Shown one piece after another: positions 46,304 to 57,869 of a stretch of 64,000 bases of DNA. The translations under genes were made by a program, and so were the position numbers. The notes below the pieces were generated by a model, which was given only the letters and a program-made list of their open reading frames with translations, made no database searches and had not been told where the DNA came from. The stretch comes from Gnetum montanum (Eukaryota > Streptophyta > Gnetopsida > Gnetales > Gnetaceae), in contig MNCI01025089.1 in the NCBI GenBank assembly GCA_015680685.1, forward strand, positions 740,543 through 804,542, given 5' to 3'. The first letter of the stretch is position 1. The number at the start of each line of letters is the position of its first letter.

Positions 46304-47187
46304 ATGACTTGCGCCTCACTTGTGATGAATCCTAAGAGTAAACTTTTATATAGTGAACAAGAACTTTTGAAAGATATTCTTAAAAGGGATCTTAGTTCAT
46401 GGATAAAGATCTTAGATTCCTTCCACTTGAAATCCTTAGTTTATATCCTCTCCTTAGGCCACATGCAAGAGGTTAAGGCCAAAACAACAGTCAATGACAA
46501 GGACTTCATAGCTACACTAACCTAGGTCAAGCAAATGCTCAAACAAAAAAACACAATTTTGAGCTTGTATGACCTAGTCATGACCTCATCTACCCACTAC
46601 CAAGCACTAGCCCGAATGTTGACCTCCATTCCTATTATAGAGGACATCCCTATAGATGAGAGCACCATCCATGTAGCGATGTTGCCCCTATTGTTTCATG
46701 ACAAGGTAGTCAAGGTCAACCCCAAATGAGGAGAGGTCACAATAGCACCACTATCTATTAGCATATGCATTGGGAAATGCATGATCTATAGGGTTTACAT
46801 CAATGATGGTGTGGCAAGAAATGTAATTCTATACACCACCATTGATAAGCTAGGCCTCATGGAGCAAATTAAGCCAACCAAAATTGCATGTCTAAAATCC
46901 TTTAATAGATCATGCATCACTGTTAGGAGGACCATTAGCATAGCCTTCATGATAGCGGAGTAGTTCCCCATCTCTACAAATTTCACCATCATAGAGTAAA
47001 TTCCAGGATTCAACTGAATCAGAGGCAAGCCTTGGCTAGCCCAACTATGGATCATCTCCTCTCCAATCCATCAAAAAATCCACCTTCCATATGAAGGTGG
47101 TGAGGTTATCATCCATGGAAATAATGCCTCCCCTCTAGGTATCCACAACATAGACATGGTGCAAGTGTCAGAGGTGGAGTTTCCTGG
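46304..47187 (+). pseudogene. Tat-like Gypsy H: pre-protease and retropepsin region
   Basis: Plus-strand text: LYDLVMTSSTHYQALARML (46565-46625; Tat/Ogre elements have a SLYDLLMTSKEHR...L block here), then IYRVYINDGVARNVILYTTI with DKLGL (46783-46860; protease active site D-G-V instead of D-G-G/S), CLKSFNRSCITVRRTISIAF, GKPWLAQLWIISSPIHQKIH (47020-47080; matches LLGRPWIH...PSSLHQ), and YEGGEVIIHGN. This pattern is characteristic of Tat-lineage Gypsy proteases. The text is broken at 47187 by element G and resumes at 54172. A few in-frame stops. Confidence 0.78.
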
Positions 47188-47985
47188 TGATGCACTTTGA
47201 TCGGATGCGATATCGCATCGGTCCCTACGATATCGCATATGTGATATCACAGTTCATCGCCAGTTCTATAAATAAGAGGTAGGTCTCCCTTGTTTCTCCA
47301 TCTAAATCTAGACCTTAGCCAAATTATTGCCATTTTACCATTCCATAGTTAGAATAATTTCCATGTGCCCATAGTAGGAGTCCCAAAGTGAACGGATCTT
47401 TATTCGAGCAATTCTGTACCTAAGCACACAATTGTGTATAACAATAAAGATGAACTTTTGGATAAACGTTGCAACATATGGACTAAGGTAAATAGGACTT
47501 TAATTATTGTTAAATGTTTAAATGCTTCTTTAAGGACTCAATCTCTCTCAACCCTCAACTCTCATAGTTAAGTGCATTCAGTACGATCACTTTGAGCACA
47601 TGCATTATGCTTGGTAATCCTAGTAATGAATAGCATTTGGTAATCCCAGTAGCATTGCATTGGTTCAGGGTGTGAACGGCAAGTGGGAATGGATACTGAT
47701 GCTAGGATAATTAAAGTTTAGTTAGCGAAAGTTAGTTATTTAGTCTCTTGACCCTTTCCCCTCTTAGCATAAGCAATAAACACATAAAATACATAAAAAT
47801 CACACACCTCAAACTTACTTAACCGTACAACTGTGACAATACAAGTAGGTCTGGGAAGACAACAATTGATTAACCTTAAGTGTTCCATAAGGCGTGTAAG
47901 CACTTAGTCCTTGGAATTCAACCAGATCATGCATGTAACGCTCGTATTTGTATGGTTGAGTGTAGGGGTACCTCACCACTCATCA
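47188..47985 (+). repeat. 5' LTR of Gypsy G (798 bp)
   Basis: TGATGCACTTTG...CACCACTCATCA. Paired with 53354-54171. U3 contains a perfect 16-bp palindrome (47204-47219) and further GATATC-centred palindromes, then TATAAATA at 47267-47274. U5 has the shared GGTAATCC and GGGGTACCTC blocks. Confidence 0.92.
47267..47274 (+). promoter_or_regulatory. TATA box in 5' LTR of Gypsy G
   Basis: TATAAATA followed by AGAGGTA, conserved at 53453-53460 in the 3' LTR. It lies about 80 bp after the LTR start, unusually short for U3, and directly downstream of the GATATC palindromes. Confidence 0.7.
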
Positions 47986-48004
47986 TTGGCACCGTTGTCA
48001 GGGA
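47986..48004 (+). other. Primer-binding site of Gypsy G
   Basis: TTGGCACCGTTGTCAGGGA, the best preserved site of this family in the window. It differs from the Athila-type TTGGCGCCGTTGCCGGGGA mainly by C-to-T/G-to-A changes. Confidence 0.88.
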
Positions 48005-50403
48005 CTTAGTTGTTTATGCACTCCGTAGAACATAGGAAATCATCCACATCATTGGGAAGCTTAAAAAATCGCTTAGGGTTAATCATACAAAAAATAACAT
48101 AACGACAAACAACACACTGAACTAAACTAAGATGTCTTCTTTTCCACACAAAAGCACTTCACCACCTAGGACCAACACTAGAGATAGTCGGCAGCACAAC
48201 ATACATAACCAAGAACTGCCAATTCCTCAACAATTCAATGTGGTATATATTCATCACAATGAATATATACTTGACTTTACCTTTGTCTTCCATCAAGATG
48301 AAAAACTGCGATGGAGAGACTTGAAGGGTAACATAGTGTTGCCTCTAGACAGAGCCACCCCCAACATGCTCCTTCATGCCCTTGCATGAATTGGAATGTC
48401 GCAATTATATGCTGAGTACATTGCATGTGATTACAAAATGAGGGACTACTATCCCACAGAAGCGCAACATCAACGGGACTTGCAGTAAGAGAGTAACCAC
48501 ACATCGTTGAAGGGCAAAGGAACCAAAATGCTTCGCCCGTCATAAGAGAAATTAAGGGTCGTGAACCTATCTCAATAGGTTCTCCACAAAATGATGTTCC
48601 TCCTCCTAACAATAGTGAGGAGGTAGGGTATCAGAACCTTCACTCCACGATTCAAAACCCTAGTTCTGATTCCCACGAACACCAAGTGTTCAATGAGGGA
48701 ATGCAAACACATGACAACGATGGGTAGTCTAATCGTCATCACGATCGAGGACAAGATCACCGATGGGAAGGTAGGAAACATCTTCATGGTGATGGTTCTC
48801 CTTCCTCTTCACCTTCATCACACCATTCACCCTCTCCTTCCACATCAAGATGCAGTCACAAGGAACCTCATCATGAGGACAAGGGTAAGCAAAATGAGAA
48901 ACCTCGATGAGAGAGTCGAGAGTGAGGACGAGGGAATTCTAGGGAATCATGACATGAAAGAAGGGAAAGTAGGGAACTGCATAGGCATCATAGACACCAT
49001 GAAAGAAATGACAATGAAGAACCCCTACTAGCAACCTGAAGCATGTTATAAATTATGGTGGCAGTTAGAATACCTACAAGGCACCAAAAAGATAGCCGGA
49101 TCAAGAGACTAAACATGAATAATATCCCACGATTTGAGGGAGGATACAATGCTGATCTGAAGAACCACTTATAGGCATTTCATGATGCCTGTGCCTTGCA
49201 GAATATTGAAAAAGAGTGGCAAAAATTAAAGTTATTTTCAAGGACACTCATAAAAGAAGCGGAAAGCTGGTACCGATCCTTAGAACCAGAAACCATTAGA
49301 AGGTGGAGTACAATGCTAGAACTATTTAATGATAAATATCAAATGTACTCCCAAGTGTCCAACTTATGTAAACAGATCCAAGGATGGAAGCAAGGTAATC
49401 ACGAACCCTTGCATGCCACCATGGGCTGATATTATGCACTGTTACATCGTTTCCTGGGCCATGGTTATGCACAATGGGTTCAACTACGCCATCTCGTTGA
49501 TGGAATTAGGCATGAAACTAGGAGAACCCTTGGAACATATGCCCAAGTGAGACTATTATAACTTAGGTCCCATGAAGTTCATCAATTGTTGGATCAAGTA
49601 ACTAAGGAAGAAGGAGAGCTATGGAAAAGAGAAATCATGGAAGAGTGTAACCACAATCCTTCCTTCCAAAAAAGGGGAGTGAGATTCTGCGAGGAGGAGG
49701 ATGAGTCACCACTTGAAGAGTTGATGAATAGAAAAACCTTGCCACTTCAAAATTTGACAACCAAAGTTTCTACTAAGGTAGATCAAATGTGGGACTCCTT
49801 ACATAGTAGTTGAAACTATTTTGAAAATCGTAGAGGAGTCTACGAAGCAAAGTAGTGACCATGAAAAGAAAAAGAAGAGGGATTCAGACCATGCACGTAA
49901 TAAGGGTAAGGGAAAAATGACTATCAATGATGAGGTTGTGGACTCTGATATGGATAATGATGATGGATTTGAGATCTACCAATATGACAATCCTAACGGA
50001 TGCTACCCAATAATCTCACATTTGCAAGAGTCTACGATGTATGCACTCAACCTAAGACTTAACAAATGGTAAGCACCCTGAAGGTTACCTTATCCCCCAA
50101 GGTAACCCAAGGCGTTTTCACCAACCTTTAATGTATTATCCAAGTGGAACTCCACTACAACCTATTAAGCAACACCAGTAGTGGAAATACCCACAGTCAT
50201 GAGGGATGCCACTGTCTAGGCAATAATACCCTTACCGACAACTAGATCCATATGGCTATTAAGTGTAGTAGCCAGTTTCTCCAAGTGACTCTATTAGTCA
50301 CATGACGCCACAACATCACTAAAAATTTTGGGAGTATTTTAGGACTCCTCCTGGGAGAGACACCCCACATGCATACCATCTTCCAAATCCATCTACTTCT
50401 CTT
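48005..50403 (+). pseudogene. Gypsy G gag
   Basis: Leader 48005-48131, then ATG at 48132 (MSSFPHKSTSPPRTNTRDSR ... VVYIHHNEYILDFTFVFHQD). The gag core lies at 49130-49350: LQNIEKEWQKLKLFSRTLI, EAESWYRSLEPETIRRWSTM and LELFNDKYQMYSQVSNLCKQ, matching the retrotransposon gag fold. Later come GELWKREIMEECNHNPS (49614), a lysine-rich tract (49870-49920), and YQYDNPNGCYPIISHLQEST (about 49977-50036). A few stops and frameshifts; among the best preserved coding of the window. Confidence 0.85.
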
Positions 50404-51187
50404 ATGCCGATAGTTCCACTATCAACCTCTACAACAATGCAAAGGATACTCCCCACTCAACCACAGCAACGTAATGCTACGAGAGCTATAAACCTTCAAC
50501 CCACTACTGGTTCTAACAGCTATACAAAGAGAATACCTTTCTTTAGAACCAATAGTCCAAACAAGCTCTCACAACCACAAGCGATTAAGTCTATGACTAC
50601 TCCTCCATCAAGTAAGGCTTTGGAGATCCCTTCAAACCAACAATAGAGCTCAACGCACATGGTTATGTTAACACATACCATGATTGACTGGATAAAGGTG
50701 GGCCACCTTCCCAGGAAACTCTCTGATCCCAGGAGTCCCTTAATCTACCTGCAAGTTGCTAGGAATGAACCACGTAAGGCTCTTCTTGACTTAGGTTCTA
50801 AAGTCAACTTAATATCACAAGAAATGTATAAAGCATGGAATCTACCTTCACTAAAGAAGAGCAATATTCAATTAGAGTTGGCTAACCAATCCATCACTAT
50901 CCCTTTGAGACTTGTGGAGGATAGTGTGTGGTTGGTCATACCCATCTGAATTCCTAGTGATAAAAGTCAACAATAACAAAGGGGACTTCCCAATAATAAT
51001 GGGGAGGGCATGGTTAAGTACCATAAATTCATGCCTAAGAATCTACAATCTTTCCTTGGAATTATCTAAGGAAAACATTTATGGAAAGATCGAGAAGAAG
51101 AAAGTTTCATTCATCACATACAATGGTACAAAGGGTGATGACATACAAGAATGCTTAGCATCTCCTGCATGCAACTGGTGTGCTTAG
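50404..51187 (+). pseudogene. Gypsy G retropepsin
   Basis: After a Q/P/N-rich spacer, MVMLTHTMIDWIKVGHLPRK (50659 on) leads to ALLDLGSKVNLISQEM (50780-50830), the active-site loop with DLG for the catalytic DSG. KSNIQLELANQSITIPLRLV is followed by a frameshift at about 50920. The second open frame gives WSYPSEFLVIKV and FPIIMGRAWLSTINSC to 51187. With DLG and the frameshift it could not be active. Confidence 0.86.
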
Positions 51188-51483
51188 GAGGTTAACATAT
51201 AAAAGTACCTATATGTAGCAACCACGCAACAAGAGAACACCTAGTGGTTGACAGCTAATCAAGAGAGAAACCCACCAATATGCATGGAACTAATTGGGGA
51301 ACAATGTGCGCTCACATCAAAAACATAGATACATTGGAGCATGAGTGTCGCCAACTTCCAACCCTTAACCTAAAAACATCAATTGGGAGAATTTGGACAC
51401 TTCTAAAGAATTCAAACAAACACTCATTATTTCGGATCTCTCCCTTTCAATTCAATCAATGGGGAGATGGCCACCTATGCTAA
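51188..51483 (+). pseudogene. Gypsy G protease/integrase deletion junction
   Basis: YVATTQQENT.WLTANQERN and CMELIGEQ (to about 51300) match the protease-RT boundary of F. By about 51400 the sequence reads SLFRISPFQFNQWGDGHLC, the final residues of the integrase ORF as in D (SLFSISSFQLSHGGHGHLC). About 3 kb present in F and D is missing between these points. Confidence 0.75.
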
Positions 51484-53353
51484 TCATTTGAGGCCCTTAG
51501 TTCTTTTTAAATTTTTGTTTTACACATTTTTGTTTTACACATTTCTTTAACTTTTCTTTTTTTTTACAACATCATTTATACTTTTCATTTATTTGTATGT
51601 TTAATTACTTTGTTTGACTTTTCACTTAATAAATGCTCTGATGGTATGAACTGTATTCCATTGATTGCTAATATTTAATTTTTACCTTTAAGTTATGATG
51701 TTGATACTAAGGTATGATTCTTTTAATATAATAGGCAATGAGTTCACATCACCCACACATCCATAAATTTCTATGATTTCTCTTAGCTTGGAACTATACA
51801 TTCACCTTTCTCAAAAATAAGAACTATCAATGAAATGGTGATTGGATATTTCTAAAATTAAGAAATGCCTTAAGGATTAAAAAGGGCGTGACTTCAAGAG
51901 GATTTGATGCACTTGTACTAGCCATTCTCTTGGGTGCTTGGATGTTTTCTTCTTGAGCTTTCTTACCATTTCGACAATTGCCACATTATTAAGAAGCTGA
52001 GTAAATAAAAATAACAAGTCTTTGCATGGTGTGATTCTCATGCAAAAATGCATAAAAAATAGTAAGGATTCAAAGCACACCTCTTAGAAAAAATAATCAT
52101 TTGGGCTAGAAGCACTTGTTATGGAACTAAAATAAACATGTTCCCTCTAACTAACGCCCTTATCACTTTCTCCTCTCTCCTCCTTCAGTTCGTCGAAATA
52201 GTGGTGGCTTTTTGGTGAAGGCATTCTTGTTACTTCAAGTGGATGGATGGGCTGAATGTATTAATGCAAAGTAACTGAATGTGGTTTATTTGAGGCTAGA
52301 TATGGAATGGGACCTACTAAGTCACATTAACCATTAACACGCAAGGAGCTGTACACCACCTTGTTCTTGAGATTCCATTCCATTCTCTTCTTTCCATCCT
52401 TCTTTCCCCATTTATCACCTCATTGCCAGTTGTATCAGTAGTCCATATCTTGGTGAATGCATTGTTTTCTTTTTGGTAAATTCTTGTAGTTAAGACTTTA
52501 ACTCTTATCTCCAAATGACATTCCTAGAGCCTATGAACTCTTTGAATGTGGGATTGTCAGGGCATGAAGTGCATGAGCCTGCTTTGGGGAGGATCCACTG
52601 GCATTCCTATTTGGTGCATCCGTTAATTTCTTTCCTTTAAACATTGCTACAATCATCATTTATTTTGTTCATTTCCATCTTTGGCATCCCTTTCATCAAT
52701 GTTGTAGTTGTCTCTTTTTCTTCATCCTTCTTATTCCTTCTCTTTTTCCATTCTATCACTACCGGAGGTTCACTCATAGTCATGGGGTTCTTGGTCCAAT
52801 TTTTTTAATTTTTTTTTCATAACCCCTACACCTCGAGTAGTCATCAGTATTATATCTTCATATCTGTATCATCCATAGCACAACCCAACCAATAGACCTT
52901 ACACCGAAGCAAGGTATAAATTGCATTATGATTCATTTATCCTTGCTAATATCAGACTGTGTTGTGTGTGCAGCTGGTAATCATACAACAACGAATTGGA
53001 TCTGGACGGAACCCTTGGACTGGATTAGTGCTAAAGCAATTATGCAAAGAACGAGATTGATGATGCACTTATGGATGGACAACGAAAAGCACAATCTTGG
53101 CATCGACAGCAATAGACTTCTTCTTTTCTTCTCTCTCTCTCTTTCTCTATCTGCTACCAAATAAGACTAGATGTCAAGTGTATATAGTGTTCACTCTTGT
53201 TGTCATGAACACTAAGTTTGATCATGTATTGTAATGATGATATATTCACATGTTGTCCCATTCACCATTAGTTCCATTCAAGTCAATAATTCCATACCTT
53301 CCCAATATTTTGTAAGGAGCTCAAGGACAAGTTTTTATTTAGTCATAGGTGTA
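51484..53353 (+). other. 3' non-coding region of Gypsy G
   Basis: No coding similarity. It is co-linear with the 3' regions of C, D and F, including GTGACTTCAAGAGGATTTG, GCTTGGATG and TTTGCATGGTGTGATTC. It ends with AGTCATAGGTGTA just before the 3' LTR, a weak polypurine tract. Short ORFs inside are not supported. Confidence 0.7.
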
Positions 53354-54171
53354 TGATGGGACATGATATCACATGAACCAGATATCACATACACGATATC
53401 GAGTCAGTCCCTGTGATATCATGTACATGATATTGCAATCCATCACCAATTCTATAAATAAGAGGTAGCTATCCCTTGTTTCTCCATCTAGATCTAGACC
53501 TTAGCCAAACTCTTGCCATTTTATCATTCCAGAGTTAGAATAATTTTCATGTGCCTGTAGTAGGAGTCCCAAAGTGAACAGATCTTTATTCAAGAAATTC
53601 TGTACCTGAGCACACAATTGTGTACAATAATAAAGATGAACTTTTGGATAAGCCTTGCAGCATATGGACTAAGCTAAATAGGACTTTAATTATTATTAAA
53701 TGTTTAAATTCTTCTTTAAGGACTCAATCTCTCTCAACCCTCAACTCTCATAGCTAAGCGCATTCAGTACAATCACTTCAAGCACATGCGTTACGCTTGG
53801 TAATCCTAGTAACGAATAGCATTTGGTAATCCCAGTAGCATTACATTGGTTCAAGGTATGAACCACAAGTGAGAATGGATACTGATGCTAGGATACTTAA
53901 AGATTAATTAGTGAAAGTTAGTTATTTAGTCTCTTCACCCTTTCCCCTCTTAGCATAGGCGATAAACACATAAAAGACATAAAAATCACATACCTCAGAC
54001 TTACTTAACCATACAACCATGAAAATACAAGTAGGTATGGAAAGACAATGATTGATTAACCTTAAGTGTTCCATAAGGCGCGTAAGCACTTAGTCCTTGG
54101 AGTTCGACCGAATCACATGTGTAATGCTCGTATTCGTATAGTTGAGTGTAGGGGTACCTCGCCACTCATCA
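53354..54171 (+). repeat. 3' LTR of Gypsy G (818 bp)
   Basis: TGATGGGACATGATATC...CGCCACTCATCA. It matches the 5' LTR closely after the TATA box (53453-53460), while U3 differs in the arrangement of its GATATC palindromes. The two LTRs of G are more similar to each other by eye than those of C, so G is probably the younger insertion. Confidence 0.92.
53453..53460 (+). promoter_or_regulatory. TATA box in 3' LTR of Gypsy G
   Basis: TATAAATA in the same context (TTCTATAAATAAGAGGTAG) as the 5' LTR copy. Confidence 0.65.
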
Positions 54172-54537
54172 CACTTATATCTAACAATAAAACGTATAAG
54201 GATAACAGATCCAAACGAGTAGTGGAGGTTGACATACCTGAACAAGGAGTGCCCCCTAGGCCCTACGTGCCTCTTAATCCACACCTGATTAGGAAGTGAC
54301 TGCCTGACCAAAGTACCCCCTTGGCCTGGAACATGCTAGGTTCCTACCTACCCTTTGGTACCATGCACCACACATTTTTTACTTTCATTTGCATTACATT
54401 TGTTTACACATTTACATTTATCCTACACGCTTAGATTATAGATCGTTTTTCTTTGTTTACACATTCATCCACTTATCTTATGCATAAAAAACATGAAAAA
54501 CATAAAAACCATAAAAACTAAAATTATAAAAATAATG
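54172..54537 (+). pseudogene. Gypsy H resumes after G, then ends
   Basis: Plus frame reads LISNNKTYKDNRSKRVVEVD and IPEQGVPPRPYVPLNPHLIR then stops at 54299. This continues the H polyprotein downstream of its protease. No RT follows; AT-rich text with ACATAAAAACC repeats leads into the tandem array, so H lacks its RT-integrase block here. Confidence 0.55.
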
Positions 54538-55505
54538 TGCAACCCACCATGGCCTTAAACTGGCAACACATGGCCTACCATGGCCTTAAACTAGCACCTC
54601 GACCTACTGTGGCCCTAAAACTGGCAACGCAAAGTCCAAAAAGGCCTTAAACTAGCACATAGCCCATCAAGGCCTTAAACTAGCAACATTAGTTCCACTA
54701 CAACCTAAAACTAGCAACCCTTTTACTTCCACTGCAATGGCCCAAAAAGGCCTTAAACTAGTGCATAGCCTACCATGGCCTTAAATTGGCGATGAACAAC
54801 CTGCCATGGCCTTAAATTGGCAATGCATAGCTCACCATGTCCTTAAACTAGCAACATTGCAACCCAAAATGGCCTTATACTAGCATTTATGGTCCAAATT
54901 GGACCAAAATTATCAACCCCATTACATCAACCAAAAATGGTCCAAAACTAGCAATACACATGGCCCAAAATGGCCCCAAAACTAGCAATAGACCTAGTTT
55001 GGAAAGGCCCAAAACTAGCAACACATGGGGCCCAAAATGATCTTAAACTACCACTATAGCTTGGAAGAGCCTAAAACCATCACTTTTCACATTACTTTCC
55101 TTTCATATGTGCATATTAACTTCATTACAATAGGTGCCACTTGATGTTGTTTTTCTAGTTGATTTTTGCAAGATCCTATGAGCACATAGCATGGTCTTGC
55201 ATGCAACACTATAAATTGATGCAACAAGGTAAGCACTCATCTACCATGACTCTAAAATTGGCATAGCATCCATCCACCACAATGCTAAAATTAGCATAGC
55301 GTCCATCTACCATGATGCTAAAAATGGCATAATAGTCTGCTATAACTATAAATTGAAAAAGTAGTTTGTTATGACTATAAACTAGCATAGCTTATCTACT
55401 ATGTTGTTAAACTGACACACATTAGTCTATTAGGACTATAAACTAGCATCACATGGTCTGTTAGAACCTTAAACTGGGTTCACATCTTGCCAGGACCTTA
55501 AATTG
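54538..55505. repeat. Degenerate minisatellite, GGCCTTAAACTAGCAAC-type unit
   Basis: A unit of roughly 30-45 bp containing CCATGGCCTTAAACTGGCAAC or variants (CCTTAAACTAGCAC, CCAAAACTAGCAAC, CTAAAATTAGCATAGC) recurs more than 20 times over about 1 kb, becoming more diverged toward the right. Tat/Ogre-type elements commonly carry tandem repeats in their untranslated regions, so this may belong to H. Confidence 0.85.
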
Positions 55506-56639
55506 ACATTTTGCTAATCTTTTTGAAGCACCTACCATTAGTGTGGCCTTTGGAGCACTCACAGCATTGTCGCTCCTACCACTTTCATTAGCTTCTTGAA
55601 CACTTGTGACTAGTTTAGCCTTTGTAGCATTTGCAGCATCTTTGCACCTGGCACTTTAATTTGCATCTCATGTTTTGTGATTTTCTTGTCTTCTCAAAAT
55701 TGTGTTTGTAGGATAGAGCCCTAGTGGAGGTTGTGTAAAGGCACATCTCATCGTAGTGGCAAGTCACCACATAACTTCGATGTGCATGATTGGACTAGCT
55801 AAGCCACTTAAGAGTGCACATCCCCCTTATCCTTCTATAGGCTATGCACATCCACTTATGCATTTCAAAACCATCTCATTTCTAGCATAATCAACATTGC
55901 AAATCCCTCTAATGCATATGCACTATGACTACATGGCAACCCTCTTCATGTCAACTGTAAAACCTAAGGCAAACTTAACACAACTCCCATATGGAGTCTT
56001 TGTTGGATGGTTAAAGCCTAGATGGATGTAACACAACTCATATCAGGAAGGAAACACCTATCCTATAGACATGACATGGTTATATCAAAGAAAAATCCAT
56101 TAGGTGGTATGTAGTCCACTCAATGGCCAACACCTTGCAGCTGACATTTATCAATGTGCATCACCAAATGTAGGTTCATCCCATATCAAAAAAGAAGAGA
56201 AAAAAAATAAATAAAAAGAAAAAAAATTATAGGGGAAAAAATACATCCCCAAGCAATCTAAGCACGTTGTAATTTCACAACTGGACTAGCCTTGAATCAA
56301 CAATGACTCTCTCATGAGCACTTTGATGACATATCAATATTTCAGGCGCAAGCCACCTTGGTATCATGGTCACTGTCAATTATGTTAACCCCACATCTTG
56401 CATCATGACACATGTTTACATTTTACCTCCCTTTTTATTCACAACATATTTTCTACACCCTTTACCTCCAACATACTGGTACTCTTGGCACTCTTGAGCA
56501 TGGTGAAATGCCATCCGATCCGTTACTGAAGAGTAATGTTGGTGTGAGGTTTGCTATGGTGTTCTATCATTCTTTGTTAACATCTCTTAGGTCACTCCTC
56601 TAGATGTCAACAAAGAGGGGCCAATGAAATAGCACAAAA
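55506..56639. other. Spacer between arrays; small tandem duplication
   Basis: GTGGCCTTTGGAGCACTCACAG (about 55540) is repeated as TAGCCTTTGTAGCATTTGCAG about 75 bp later. Otherwise no gene is recognised. The short plus ORF at 56412-56603 has no identifiable similarity. Confidence 0.4.
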
Positions 56640-57300
56640 ATTTGGGCTATGATGTTTTGAGCGAAAATTTTCCTAAGTGTCAAGATGATGCCACTTTTTG
56701 CAACTTTTTCTAAGTGCTAGGACTACGCTCTCCATTGCACTAAAGCGTAGTTAGCCCAGTGGAGAGCGTAGTTAGCTCAAAACTAGTTTTCTAAAATTTT
56801 GGCTAAGTTTTAGAATAATAACACTTTCTACAAAATTTTTCCAAGTGTTGGGACTACGCTTTCCACTGCCTAGGAAAGTAGTCTATGTAGTCACCACACA
56901 AACAAGCTTGTTTTGTAGATTTATCTAAGTGTTAGAATGATGAAACTTATTGTAGATTTTTCTAAGTGTTAAGACTATGCTCTCCACCAAACAAGAGCAT
57001 AGTTAGCATAGTCAACACAAAAACTTAGTTTTGCAAAAAACTTTTAAGTGTCAGGACTACGCTCTTCACTACTCGAGAGCATAGTCAAGTGTAGACAGCA
57101 TGAAGACTAATTTTTTGAAATTTTTTCTAATGTTGAGACTACACTCTCTACTACACCAAAGTGTAGTTGAGCTTAGTTAACTAAAAGCCAGATTTTGTAG
57201 AAATTTTGCTAAGTCTGGTAGTACACTCTACCCTAGTTAGGAGCATAGTTAACCTCCCATGTAAAAATTTTTCTAATTATTGGACTACTATCATCCTAAC
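56640..57300. repeat. Degenerate tandem array of hairpin-forming units
   Basis: Six or seven units of about 80-130 bp, each starting near TTTTCTAAGTGTTAGGACTACG and containing CTCTCCACT, then an inverted AGAGCGTAGTT. In the best unit ACTACGCTCTCCA (56722-56734) pairs perfectly with TGGAGAGCGTAGT (56760-56772). Later units keep the same arrangement with substitutions on both arms. Echoes of the motif continue to about 57690. Confidence 0.82.
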
Positions 57301-57699
57301 TTTAGAAAGTATTCAAGTGCAGATAGCAGGAACAGCCTCCAAATGCCTCCACAACATAGCACCAGTAGTCAACTCAACTCCAACACACCTCCAACAATAG
57401 CATTTATCTGTTTTACATCCCCTTGTCCCTAAAATTGTAACTATGCTCGACCCCACTTAACAAAGTGGATAGCATAGTTCCAGAGTATAGTCTCCAAACT
57501 TGAATTTTTTTTTCTTTTTTGAATTTTGATAGATACATTGTGCTCTTTTTGACACACACATATGTAGTTGGCAGGGCATTCATAGTCTTGCAACCTCATA
57601 GACTCCATCAAAGTACAACACAACATAAGACCACTTGCTTCAATGGAGAGTGTAGTTAGGGTATAGCGTAGTCCCAACTATCCAGCTACCACGTGGCAC
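57301..57699. other. Decayed tail of the hairpin array
   Basis: Only scattered relics of the array (AACTATGCTCGACCCCACTT, GGATAGCATAGTTCC, GAGTGTAGTTAGGG) are visible; no gene. Confidence 0.4.
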
Positions 57700-57850
57700 T
57701 CTCCCCACATAGTTTTTGGTCATAACAAACATAGTGTGCTTTTAAATTTTTGTTGTAGTAATTGTAAAATATGATATGACTCTAAGATTCATCCAATAAT
57801 TTTGAATGATTTCCAATAAATCCTAGATAATGCATGAAATAACCAAAAGG
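57700..57850 (-). other. Leader fragment of Gypsy I
   Basis: Minus sense text after the primer site contains GGAAATCATTCAAAATTATTGG, matching the leaders of D and G. It stops near 57700 without gag. Confidence 0.5.
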
Positions 57851-57869
57851 TCCTAGGTAATAGCACCAA
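57851..57869 (-). other. Primer-binding site of Gypsy I
   Basis: Minus sense TTGGTGCTATTACCTAGGA next to the LTR end TCATCA; a decayed version of the family site. Confidence 0.7.

Larger units (their letters stand above)
47188..54171 (+). mobile_element. Gypsy element G, LTRs kept, RT to integrase deleted
   Basis: Plus-strand element nested in H. LTRs 47188-47985 and 53354-54171, primer site, gag and protease are present. From shortly after the protease (about 51300) the sequence jumps to the last 30 codons of the integrase ORF (about 51400-51483), followed by a full 3' non-coding region. LTRs, primer site and gag could allow mobilisation in trans, as a non-autonomous derivative of an F/D-like element. 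Flanking 5-mers (CCTGG before, CACTT after) do not form a target duplication. Confidence 0.88.

Noticed and set aside
54538-57300. CRISPR-like array
   Set aside because: Units are degenerate, not separated by unique spacers of constant size, and lie in plant retrotransposon sequence.
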